Positions 34,327-46,399 of a stretch of DNA of 64,000 bases are shown piece by piece. Origin of the DNA: Carya illinoinensis (lineage: Eukaryota; Streptophyta; Magnoliopsida; Fagales; Juglandaceae); assembly GCF_018687715.1 (NCBI RefSeq), contig NC_056766.1, positions 37,667,433 to 37,731,432 on the forward strand, given 5' to 3'. A program made the translations under genes and the position numbers. Positions within the stretch are counted from its first letter, which is position 1, and each line of letters starts with the position of its first letter. Under the pieces are notes generated by a model. The model was not told the DNA's origin, made no database searches, and saw nothing but the letters and a program-made list of their open reading frames with translations.

Positions 34327-36060
34327 AAGGCAATTATAGTACTCATTATTGAACTAGTCAATAATTTTTATTTTTTTTCTTTTTTTGAGCTACTCAAGAA
34401 AGAAAATATATTCATTTGAGAAATTCTAAACATCATCCTACACCATACATTTTACATATTTTAATATTATTTTTTAATATTATTTATTTATTATTTTATT
34501 TTATTCTTATTAAACTAATTGAGATGTTTTATTTATCATTCATACACTACATATTTATTATAAAAAATATAAAAAAAAATTAAAATAGATGTGATGTATA
34601 AAGTATAGAATAATAAATAAAAATTCTCTATTCCTTTTCCTAAGTTACTCCTCATCAAGAAGTTCCTTTTATTTAATTTTTTTTTCTCCTAGAAAGTCGG
34701 GATCAAAAACGCGATTTTAAATATAGTCTAGAAAATTATTAGATAGTCTAGAAATTGAGACAAGAGGATATGAGAATAAAATAAAATAAAATAAAATAAA
34801 AATTATAATTTTTATTTTTTATCTAAAATTATCTGATATTATCTCATTTTAAATCTAAATTCGACCAATATTATTTAAAGAGACAGGCAGCGAAGTCTAC
34901 ATTGGTCAAGCATTTTCAGAAGGTGGACGAAGACTTAATTTGACATGTGCCTGTCAGCTCTGTCCCAATATAAAGTGTTCTCGACTTTTGTGCCAAAATT
35001 AAAAAGAAAGCCCACTACATTTTCAAGTTTGGATTTTAGCATGAAAAATAGAAATCAGATGAGGGTCCACATCTTGCAGTACCATCAATGCATGTAGCAT
35101 CCAACTTTTGTAAAAAAGAAAATCTGTGCATTCACAGTGTTTGCACGCACCCTGCTTAAAGGAAATCACAAATCTCTCATGCAGGAACGAAACCACAGGG
35201 TGGCAGGGCCCCCTCCAAAAAAAATGGAAAAAGAATCTGACAGCTAAAGTTAGGCAATGTAATTTGATGTGTGGGTCCCCAACTTTAATGTATAGCGTTT
35301 CATATTGTTTTATATTTGAGTGAAAATATTTTGTGAAAAGGTAGTTATAACATACTAAAAAGAGCATATAAAATTAATATAATTATTTAGTCATTGTTAT
35401 TATTATTATTATTATTTTATAGTTTTATTTATTTGATATTATTATAAATGTTTAAGCCAAAATCTGTATTAATTTTATCAGATTTATACTCTACTAAAAG
35501 CACTCTCATTGGATTATCTATATGTAAAATTATTATACTTTTTAACTATTAGAGATGAAGAGTGACTCACAATGAATTATACAAACTCAAATAATTTAAT
35601 TTTGAGCTACACTATATGTAAACCAAAATCTAAATTTGATACCTACTGTTTAAGGACAAATTTATATTTTATTATTTTTTATAACACTCTCTCTTCTCTC
35701 TATCTATATCCACAAACATTTAGATAATTTAATTAGAATATAATTACTAATTAACATATAATAGGTAGAATAATAAAATATGATAAAATAAAATAAATTA
35801 ATAATTAAAAAAATTAAATATTTTTATAATTATTAATTACTCGTTACTATATAATAAATAAATTGATAATTTAATATAGAGATTTGATATGAATAGTCAA
35901 AATTAAATCAATCTTATATTATTTTATTATTATATAATAAAAAATAACTATTCCAATATAAAGATTTATGTAAATAGAATAGTCAAAATCTAAATTTATC
36001 TTATATTTATCAAAAGTGTCATTTACATATACATAATCTAATAACAATGCTTTAACCAAT
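34327..36060. other. WAK upstream region, duplicated, AT-rich
   Basis: Aligns in blocks with 50182-52905 of unit 2, which is longer because of inserted MITEs. Around 34730-34880 is an AAAATAAAATAAAAT tract and a degraded MITE-like piece. No gene is supported; the ORFs 35023-35367 and 35126-35323 overlap on opposite strands with no domain. Confidence 0.7.
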
Positions 36061-38819
36061 TACCAAATCCTCTCAATTCTGACTCATTTCTTTTCTTTTT
36101 ATTTCATTATTATAATTTTTTTATATTTCTACATAAAAAATATAATTTTTTAAAATTTATAAATATAAATAATATTATAAAATAATATTTTATTTAACTT
36201 TTATCCTCTTCAAATCATCTCTACCTCAATATCCAATCCACCATACGTCATTCCAATTTCACCGAAATTACGACAGATAAATCTATTTATCCCTTCCGAC
36301 AGAAAATCCTCACAGCAACACTCTCCATCATCACGCAGCAACGTCCTCCTCGCTCACTCTTTGAAAGTTTCTCTCTCTCTAGTTTGTGCCGCCGATCACT
36401 CTCTATCGATCAGATCCACCGCCACTGCATCTTTCTTCTCTCTCGGTGAGTCCGTCGCATGGCCCTCTTCTGTAGTGAATACTTTGTATTTTACGGATTA
36501 AATTCCTTAGTAGGTTGCTACCTTTGCTTTAGCTTTAGCTTTTGCTTTTGCCATTGCTTTAGCTTTTGCTTTTGCGTTTACTTTTGCTTTTGCTTTTTCT
36601 TCATAAAAAACGGATTGAGTTTGATTATTTTGCTTTTTCTTCGTGAAACACATGGGTTGAGCTTAATTATCCTATTGCCCTTTTCTAACCATGACAGATT
36701 TGTGTTTCTAACTTGTTCTGAACGTGGGCTGATATCTAACATAGGCCTTGGGCCTGTATTTTTTTAAGAGGACTGATTTCATAAATTAGTATATTGTTTA
36801 AAATGGGCTGACTTCAAAAGAGTATAATTCTATTATATGATGGGCTTAGTTATTACAAAAAACTGTATATTATTTTAAGTTAGACTGGGCTTAATATTTA
36901 AATTGGGTTTAGTGTTATTTGAATAATTATGTTAACTCAAAAACCTATAATTTACAAAAATATCGATTATTAATTTTATAACGAGAGTTCGGTAGTAACT
37001 AATGAAGAGTTTACATTTATTTTGAATGCTTTAAATTGAGTAAGTCTGTTTTTATGAAATGATTTTCCACTGTTATTTAATATAATTAAATAAAATACGA
37101 TTACCTACAAAAAAATAATTAAGGGAGTTAAAATATACTACTAAGTATTTAGTTATTATTAGACTATAATAATAGTTTACAAGAATTTTAATAATTAATA
37201 TTATTAAGTCTATTTTTATGAATCGAATGTCTCGACCAGTTATTTTTATAAACTTAGATAAAATTATGATATTTGAAAGATTAGATATTATATTAGTATT
37301 TAAATTTGAGCATAGTAAGTGTTTAATTTTAAACGCAAAAATCTGATTAAATCTATTTTATTAAACGAGATTAAGTGATTGGCTTTGACAAATTTTATTA
37401 TAATTATGTACTAAGTTGTGAATTTAAAAGAAATATGTTAAGGATATTTAAATGATATGAATATTTATCTGATTTCTTGAATAATTATGTTTAATTCAAG
37501 AAAGTAAATCTATTTTAAGAATTTAGGTTTTCATGACTTATTTTAACAGAATTGAATTAGCCCTAGTATTTTACTAAACTTTAATATACTGAATTAACTT
37601 TATGATTCCATGATTTTGTATGAAACATGATGTGTATTAAATTATTTTCCATGATATATATCAATCAAGCAGAATATTAAGACACTATCTCAAACAAATT
37701 TAGTGATATTTAGTACTTCGTATAGGTGGCAAGCTAAGAAATAAGATTCAGGAAACGACACAACAAGTTAAGTAATTTGATCATAAATTAGAATCATCAC
37801 AATTCAGCTTATATATGAGTATTATTCAAGCTAGTTCATTGACAGCCATTTTTATGTTCCACGCATGTCATGATGTATGCCAGCATGTTACTCAGCACAA
37901 CACATGATCATGTTATTCAACATCATGTTCAGAATCAAAAAATTACAATTGTGTATATCAATATGTCATGCATCTTATGTCGCATGAGACATACTAGCTA
38001 TCTTTAGTACAAGTACAAGATAGGATCAAAAAAATTTCTTCAAATCAGTAAATCAGAAAAAAGGTAATCAGTTTAATCAAATCATCATTCAATTCAGATC
38101 AAGGTGGATGTGCAAGCCATGGAGTCAAGCGTGATCTACTGTAGGATACCAGAATACTACTCAGCAGCTCCCATTGCCATAGTGGGATGTAGGGCCGGTG
38201 CACAATCTTACACACAGAGTTAAGTGTGTTGGCCAATTAGTTCAGTAAAATCAGTCAGATCAATCAATTTAGAATAGATATGTCAGAACAATCAGTTAAT
38301 TCAAATAGATCAAGATAAGTCATGTATAGCGTAAGCATCAAAATGATCAATCATGATTTTAAGTTCTCAGCATAAAAACTTTTATGAAAAATCCTTACGT
38401 TTATTATGTTCACATTGTGATCGATTTCTTACTGAGTTTTCGAATCATTTTAGTTAATTTCATGTTTTCTAACCACATAAGTCAAGATGATGATCAATAT
38501 GAGCAAGCGGGCCAAGTTTAGAAAGAGCAGACTGTGAGTTTAGAAATGCCAATTCAATTGGTTTGAGAATTTGGTCATGTCTTTCTTAAGACATTTTATT
38601 TATTTAGTTTTAGTTATGAAAAATGTAAGTATGTTGCCTGGTTTTATGTATGTAAGCAAATGACACTCCTGACCCTAGGGAAGAGGGAGTTACAGTAGTT
38701 CCCATAAAAAAGTGAATTTTTCACAGTCTTTTATTGTATAATTCACTTTTTTTTATAAAAGATTTATACGAAATTTATGTATTTAAGACCTGTATATATA
38801 ATTTTGCTTTATATATAAT

Positions 38820-38992
38820 GAGTAATGCTACATACAGTTGTGGAGTGGGAAAGTGTCGTGTAGTCACTTTAAAAAAGAGTATGGTTTATTATTAAAAAAT
38901 TGATTTATTTTTATATAGATTTCGTATTTACTCACTATTTTCAAAATGATTGTGCAGCACCTATACACTTATAACTACATCTAGCATTTCTC
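38820..38992. mobile_element. MITE with GAGTAATGCTA/TAGCATTTCTC ends (block A)
   Basis: Starts GAGTAATGCTACATACAGTT and ends AACTACATCTAGCATTTCTC; the ends are imperfect inverted repeats of about 25 bp. 173 bp with no coding. Present at the same place in block B (59187-59359), so it inserted before the segmental duplication. Confidence 0.8.
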
Positions 38993-39399
38993 AAATATAA
39001 ATGAACACTGAGTGTTTAGAAGTAGAGCATGATGCGACGTGTGGCCCTTAGTTTCTATATATAGTTGAAAACAAAGTCATACATGGTAAAATTTTAAAAG
39101 TAAGTGTGGAATGCTTCATTTTATGTTTTCTTAAGCCATGTCAATTCCTTTATATTTACAATGTCCTCCTTTTTTTTTTTTTTACTTAGTATTTTTATTT
39201 TTTATTTTTAATTGTGAATCAATTAGAAACAAAATAACAAAAAGTTCTTCAGGAATCTTGGCTGCTTTAAGTTCATCTTAAATGGTCTTGTACTTAGCCA
39301 TAATTGATTTAAGTTCATCCTAGGTAGTTTTGAGCCCAATATAAATTAACTTTGTCCCTCGACTACCCAGTCGAAGTAGCCAGCCTCATGTAAGGATCG

Positions 39400-40950
39400 C
39401 TACAATCTTTCTTAACTTGGGCGAACTGAATCACACAAACTGCATCACCTATTCTAGCTCAGCCTGCAATTCCTCAAGAAGCTTTTGCTTGGCAGCTAAC
39501 TCTTCCTCCAACATCAAAACGGCTTGGGTGGCATCCCACTAAGCCTCCAAGTCTAGTCCAACTCATTCTTGGTCTTTGCCAACAAGGAACGTTAGAGGCC
39601 AGACCTCCTTAATTCTTTTACCTTAGCTTTTGCCACAGCAATCTTGATAGCTTGCTCATGAGATTGCTTACCAAAACAACTTTAAATGATTGGGAGGCCT
39701 CCATGTTTTTCTCCACAGTAGACTACTAGGTGACACACCCAACTAAGGAAGATAAGCATAGCAAAGGAAGGCACAACATCAGGCCCGATGAATAAAACAT
39801 GAAGGTAAGTCAACTAGAGTATGACCAAAACATGCATTGGAGCAAGAAGTGCCCTGAGTTCCTTGGTGATCATTGCAATCAAGGGATCTGACGCTTCTGT
39901 CACCTCGAAGTTGAACAAGGCATGGGGGGCCCTGCAGCAGGAAAATAAATCAGGCAAGGCATAATCTCTCAAGGGACAGCTTCGAGGGGAGAGAGAAACT
40001 TGGGCTAACAAGGAGATTCTGACTTAGCCGCACCTCCCTAGAAGCAACTTCCTCTAGGGTGAAACCTTTAGTGAGGACCAAGGATGAGAGGAATCATTTG
40101 TGCCAGCAAGACCCGCAGAGAATACTTTAGGTATGGCCACTGATTCCTCGCCTCGCCCTTGCCTACTAGATAAGCTGGAACAATGTTAACATTCCCCCCT
40201 TCCGTAGAGGTACGACACTCATTAAAGCTAGTGCCCAATGAGACATCTTCGACTGAAGTTGTTATCTCTCCCTTGGGAACAGTCGTGGGACTACATGGCA
40301 CATCACCCCAAGTTACACTCTACTTAGGAATGCCAAGTGTATTTCGCTCCTCGTCAATCTCAATCACCCTAATGGAATCGCTTGAAGCAAGAGATTAAGA
40401 GACCAATGGAGAAAATCTCTTGGATAAAGAATTTAGAAGTGTTTCAGGGAGATAATCAGGAATTGAGTTGAGAAAAGCTTGATCCAAAAGTGAATCCAAG
40501 TGTTGGACATCCTACCAAATAACATCCATTAGGCGGTCAAAATTTGGTGGAAGAGGTGGCTAACGAGCCCCCCTTCCATCCTCATGTACTATGGTAGTAG
40601 AAGTAAGTGAAGAACATCACGCTAAACGAGTGACATCATTCCTATTGGAGCAAGTAGAGCTGAAACGAGTGCATGGTCCACCATGCTATCTCTCACCCTT
40701 GGCGTAGGGTCTCTCTCCTTTAGGGTCAAAAGGAGCGAGGGTCGTCCTTTTTGCAGGGACAAATGGCCCCAAGGACAGTAGAACTGGGGATGTTGTTGTC
40801 CAAGATGTGGGAAAGGAATCGATTTAGCATGACCAAGAAATAATAGGTAGGGTGAGAACAATTTTGCAAGATTGGCGAAAGCATCATCAGGCAAAACCAC
40901 AAAGTATTCATGCTCAAGAGGAATCTCACCCTTCAAAAGTCGGAGCACTA
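39400..40950 (-). pseudogene. Degenerate coding-like region of unknown family (block A)
   Basis: On the minus strand several frames in succession give protein-like sequence: MLRLLKGEIPLEHEYFVVLP and a Pro-rich stretch (40948-40622), ITTSVEDVSLGTSFNECRTS (40301-40068), and near 39650-39450 a helical, probably coiled-coil stretch (VLMLEEELAAK, KLLEEL). The block B copy reads similarly and keeps more of it (see 59800-61347). Stops separate the frames in both. It may be a retrotransposon gag or plant mobile-domain-like gene, but I cannot name the family. Shared damage suggests it was already dead when duplicated. Confidence 0.45.
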
Positions 40951-41879
40951 TTTTAATTTCAAGTTGCTTAATTCACTTAGTTCCAGATATATTTATCAAC
41001 AAAGAGTAAAGAAAGTTAAAGGGTGCAAGCAGATACTGTAAATTCACATATATGTCTTCACAAAGTTAGATGCTGCATGCATTGGTGGTGAAACGTGTGG
41101 ACTCTTATCTAATTTGTATCTTTCATGCTAAAATCGCTTTCTATAACACGCTAATCTAATATTACGAGGAATGGTGTGTGGGTCCAATAATTGTTTTCAA
41201 AACCCAAAAGAATTTATCAGATGAGTTGGACTTACTTTGGACTCAAACTCACCTAGAGAAACTCGATAAATTATAATTAAGTTAGGCCCATTAAATGGGA
41301 CAACCCATTTGTCCAAAGGAAAAATCCCAAAGCAAGTTGCAGTAAGCCTCTGCCTCAGGCATAAGAAAACCTAGGCACGTTGTCATCTACTTGAGAAACC
41401 CAAGACTGCAATATGTACATAGATATATATATATATATATCCTTAAACCTCCCTAGGGTTTCCATTCGTTTCCTCAAGCTATCACCGCAACAAGCAACAT
41501 CCAAAATATGCATCCCCTCACGGCAATCAATATTCCATGCTTATGGAACCATGAGAGCAGCCTCCATTGTGCACTAGCTCCACATATACCAACCCACATT
41601 GACCAGCATGAGCCCACCACCAACCTCCATGTTGTTCCAAGTCGTAACACCTCTCGCTAAAAGCCCCTCAGTTGCCGCAAGTTGAATGTCAACTCTTCCT
41701 TCACATCTCCGGATAGACTACAACCCTATTTCAGCAACTTCATAAAATTGCCTCATCAAACAAAGTTTCATGACTAATGCAGTTGGGACTGTGTCCACTA
41801 GCCCCCCATCACCACATATGCCATGTATCAAATGACTCTTTGCGTTGATTATCCACCTCTCTAAGACATATGATTGTAG
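40951..41879. other. Intergenic, no gene seen
   Basis: Homology to block B ends near 40870-40950. An AT dinucleotide run lies at about 41420-41440. No reading frame with a recognisable domain. Confidence 0.4.
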
Positions 41880-43682
41880 TACGATGTTTATCATAGACTT
41901 TTTCTCAAAATATGTAGGCTATGGAGGTATAAAAATCCAATAAATTCAAATTTACAACATGTACAAGAACATTGAGCTTTTCCCTCCCAATTGTTACTTC
42001 ATATGCTGGACTTTCTTTCCCATCAGGTGTCACCAAATTTATTTTCCTCCATCTTCCTCATGTGTTAAAGGCCTTGTATCGTTGGCTATAAAATCGCACT
42101 TCGTTCTTCTTGAAATTTCAAAAATGACTTTCTTGTGTAGATCTTGGCTGCTTCCTCTTCTACTTGGAAACAAGTTCTCATAATTGGCCTCATAGTTTTT
42201 ATCTTCACATCTTTCTCTTTCTTATTAAGATAATGGGCGTTCAATACTTTATCATATTGATGGAAGAAATCACGAACCATTATACGTGAAAGAACAAAGT
42301 GTATAAAAAACTTGTTAATCCTCTCACTTCACTGAGTTGTGGACATTTTTGTGCAAAATATGCCCCTCAAGTAAGCTGGCACCCACTTTGCGCTCCTAGC
42401 ATAAATACCCTGCAACTAATTATTGTCCTCCACTTTGTACTTTAATAATACTCTAGTCCACTCCAACTCAAACTCTTCAATTGTGAGTGTTTCATAAATA
42501 CAATGGTGAAAATCTTGCTGAAATTGTGGATACTTTTATTATTGACACGAGCTAGATGTTCAGGAACTTTACGTAATATATACCATAAACACAATTTGTG
42601 AGTTTTATTGGAAAATACCTCCGCAATGGCCTTAGCCATTGCCTTGTCATCATCAGTTATTATTGTTGGTGGAGCACAAACAAGTATTACCTCTAACCAT
42701 GTTTTTAACAGCCATGCATAAGACTCAACTGTCTCATTTATGAGTAAGGCCCATCCAAACATCAAAGATTGATGGTAATGATTAACTCCAATGAACAGAA
42801 AAAAAAGGTATCTTGTAGCGATTGGTGAGGTATGTGGCATTAAAAGTCACAACGTCCCTAAAATGATGATATGCAGCCCGCGATCTAACATCTGCCCTAG
42901 AGTAGTTTCCCATTGATCCATTTTTATTGACTTGGATCGAATACACAAAACTTGAATTATTACGTTCACTTTCCAAAAAGTAAGTGTATAGGCCTTGTGC
43001 GTCTCCGTCTACCAAAAACTGTCTCATTCGATTAACAAGTAATTTTGAATGTCTTTATTAATGCAACCAATATTATAGTCACCACCAAAATTCTTACTCA
43101 AGATGAAGATTATTTTCCATATTGGTATCCCCAACTCATTTAGTGTGTCTATTAAATTTTTTTACGCTGGTGTTACCTGTTTTTGCCCATAAAGAAAACT
43201 TGTACTCCTAGATGTTAGCAGCTCATGATTATGCTGGAGTATAAACTTAGAGACAATTCATTTTTCTCAATCCTTCCTTATTGTCATCATTGTCTTACAC
43301 CCAATCTTTATTTCTGCAAACTCGGGTTTTACTCTACCTTTTGATTTCAAATTCTAGTGACAGAACCTTTCCCTCGAACAAACATATTCTATCCCAATTA
43401 GTGATCTATCTTCCTTTGAAAATCAGGTATGGTTTGTTCGAATGCTAAAACCAGCTCGTCTAGAGAAAGCTTTGTAGCAAATATGTGCATTTTCTACATC
43501 GTCAAGTTGTAGCTCCACAGCTCCACATACGGCTCCACATATGAAGATGACGCGGTATTTAGTTCCTTGGGCAAGTTCCTACCTTCTTCAACCTCAACAT
43601 CCAAATTTTCAATTATTTCAACTTTATCAGCACTAAAATTAACAGAATCTAATACCTCAACATCGTCCCTAGAAATACTCAT
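41880..43682 (-). pseudogene. FAR1-related sequence (FRS) / MULE-derived pseudogene
   Basis: Minus-strand pieces in the right order: an acidic N-terminus (43682-43494); a FAR1-type zinc-binding region (KAFSRRAGFSIR, YVCSRE, CKTMMTIRKD, ILQHNHELL, about 43490-43220); a MULE transposase core (RDVVTFNATYLTNRY, FLFIGVNHYHQSL, PPTIITDDDKAMAKAI, LCLWYILRKVPEHL, 42870-42540); the region downstream (FHQYDKVLNAHYL, FQEE, 42280-42090); and a degraded SWIM motif (CSCTCCKFEF..YLHSLHIL near 41950, first Cys pair kept, third Cys now Tyr). The usual Asp in DVVTFD is Asn. Many stops and frameshifts. Intact FRS proteins are domesticated MULE transposases acting as transcription factors; this copy is dead. It sits between the two WAK units. 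Confidence 0.85.
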
Positions 43683-44504
43683 CTTTCAAATTTTTACTCT
43701 ACCTAATATTATGAAACGTGTCATTTATAGAACAAAAATCGTATGCACAATAGTTAATAATTTAATAGAATAGTACCCAAAGATTAGATTGGCTACAAAC
43801 ATCATTAATTAAAATAAAATTGCACTACTGGAAATATATTTTTTTGTGACTAATCATTATCATAAAGAAAACAAATAAGAGAAATTTTTTATGGTTCTGT
43901 ACCTAAAAGGTAATCTAAACATCATTATCATAATGCACCTCTTCAACCTAAACATATTTTATTCAATCATGCAGGTAATCTAAAAAGTATATGGTTTGGG
44001 ATCGGTTTTCTTAAAGTTTTGGTGGGCTATTTTGTTACAGTACTAGTAATTTGTAATTAAAAAGAAAAAAAAAATTCATTGTTTTTCATGTTAGTGGATA
44101 TGATTGTAACAATAATCCAAAAAAGTCATTTTCAAAAGAAAAAAAAATCTTTTTTATCAGGTTTGTAGTACAAATAATGCTACAAGTTTGTAGTGAGACA
44201 TGTCTTTATTTTAATCATTAACCCGTCTTCTTCTTTCTTTCTATTTTTATTTATAAAAAAAAAAAAAAAAAAAAAAAAAAGACAGGTTAATGCTACAAAA
44301 AATCAAACTTTTTTTCTCAAACTTGACAAATATTTTTTTTAAGACAAGTTAATGCTAGAAATAATGGCTAAATAGATTATTTTGTCGTGCTTATCAAAGT
44401 AGAAGAAAGAAGCTTTAAAAAAACAAAAAACAAAAACAAAACTTGTGAGCACATCAAAAATACCTCACTTTGGCCTAAGGAGAGCGACAAAATGCAAGGG
44501 ATAG
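43683..44504. other. Intergenic, A-rich
   Basis: No gene. A pure A-run of about 25 bases lies near 44256-44280. The minus ORF 44377-44625 is low-complexity and crosses the duplication edge. Confidence 0.45.
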
Positions 44505-46399
44505 TGCGAGAGAGAGGAAGTCTGAGAATGGGTCCAGTTATTCGAAGGAGAGAGAGATAGGGGGAAATGGGTGTAAAAGGTTGAGAGAGAAAGGTATATA
44601 AAAGGTTGGGAGAGAAAAGGATCATCTTGAGATATGAAAAGCTATGAAATGTTTAAAGATTCACTATATCCATGTTTAGTTGACTTTTAAAAAAAATTCT
44701 TATGTGGCATCTTTTAATTGGCTGGTGTAAAAGTTATATATACACCAAGACCGCTTGCTAGACGCGCCCCATGGACAATTGTTGCAATAAACGTCAAGGG
44801 CAACAATCTTGGTCATTGGGTGTTAAATTTATATGTTTGAATATTGTATGCAATTTCCAAACTAAACAAGTCCAATCATATTCAAAAGATGTAATGACAA
44901 AAGAGGAAAAGAAAGAAAGAAGAAAGAAAACAAAATGGAAAAGATATGACAAAATGAAGCACGCAAGCATTATAGCTGTTTGATTGGACTGCCAAACAAA
45001 ATAGAGTAAATCATAATATGTTCAAGGAACTTGGAACCCACAATAACATGTGACGAAGACTTGGAGAAATAATTGCTAGTCAAAACTTTTCTTTTTAGTT
45101 TTTAGAAGAGTAAAATCAAAACTTTTGAAGGCTAAAATTTATAACCACAAAGAGCATATAAAAACCAAAAATTCTCATGGCTAGTGTTCCTTCTTGGATA
45201 AAAAATAAAAATAAAAAATTTGTTAACAAAATCTATACAACACAAATCAAATCAAGAAGTCAGAGAAACTCAAGAATCAATTTCTCCAATGAAGCATGTA
45301 TCATAAAGAGCACCTACTGAAGAACTTGTCTCTGACTTTGCTTCCAAGTTCAAGGATTATAGGCCATGTTAGCCCAACATGAGAAGCAAAGACAATTTTG
45401 CAAATGGGAACTTGTCTTTGACTTTGCTTTTAGTGTTATGGCCTTTGCAAATTCTTGGTCAAAATGGGGTTCGATCCTCAAATGGAAAGCTAGATTAGAC
45501 CTAATTTATTTGAGATGAAAAATTATAAGTTTTACATGCAAGTCATCTTTAGTTCTTGATCAAACAATGGAGAGGAAGTAGGTCTATATCATGGGTTCAA
45601 TAACTTGTCAAAGATTTTCTAAATATCAAAGAAAAGGGAGGCGAGATGTGCAAATTCATAATTTTCTTTTTCGAATATGGGCAATAATTCTATACATCTT
45701 AATTTATTCGACTAAAAAGAGAGACTAATGTATGAGGTTTCAAGTACATGTTTAAACTCGACTTTACACTATATTTGGATCAAAGATGCACTCTTTGCAG
45801 AAAACCATGCTAAGGTGAACTCCACATAGGAAGACGAGCCATCCCATGAGGGAGTGAAGACCCTCTTGATGAGGATTGGCCACTTGAACTCTAGATCTCC
45901 CATTTTAATATTCATGTGTTATTTAGTTTTATTCTTGTCATTTTTTTCATCTTTTTTCCCCTAATTTTCATGATGTCTAAGGTTGGGATAAATGTCATGA
46001 TTCTATTAGTTACTTGATGCTAATTGTTAGTGTAATGTACCTAGGAACTGAGTGTACTACTTATCATGGAACCTTAGTGTGTTGTGAAAAATAGTACAAG
46101 TTGTACAACTTTTATTACATTAACACAATTCTTAAATTGTCAAGAATGGAAACATATCGAGGGAAAAGTAGGCTCTTTGCATTAGGATGGGATCAAACTA
46201 ATTTGTTCACTTGGAGGAACACAAAATTCTTGCAAGTTATATCCAACTACATAAATTTAGTAAAAGAGGGATAACCAGTAAAAGGTACTAAATGATCTAT
46301 GGCACTCTACAACATTATTACAAACCATTAATATGCATATACAAGTTCACAAAGTGATCTAAATGATTTATATAAATCAATTCTTGTCGACTTAGCAAC
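44505..46399. repeat. Left part of duplication unit 2 (3' flank of dead WAK)
   Basis: Collinear with 28402-30288; short indels and scattered substitutions only. The long GA array of unit 1 is reduced to short GA runs here. No conserved reading frame. Confidence 0.8.

Larger units (their letters stand above)
36061..40950. repeat. Right part of duplication unit 1 (block A)
   Basis: Aligns with 58122-61290. From 36300 to 36450 there is a CT-rich leader-like sequence ending CTCTCTCGGTGAGTCC, which resembles a non-coding first exon and splice donor. Between about 36725 and 38530 block A has 1.8 kb with no counterpart in block B. That part has features seen at LTR ends (a GGGAGTTACA phrase at about 38685-38694). 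The ORF 36459-36767 is low-complexity Cys/Phe-rich and not credible as a gene. Confidence 0.75.

Noticed and set aside
36459..36767. 102-codon Cys/Phe-rich ORF
   Set aside because: Low-complexity TTTGCTTT-type tract; the frame is not kept in the sister block near 58630.
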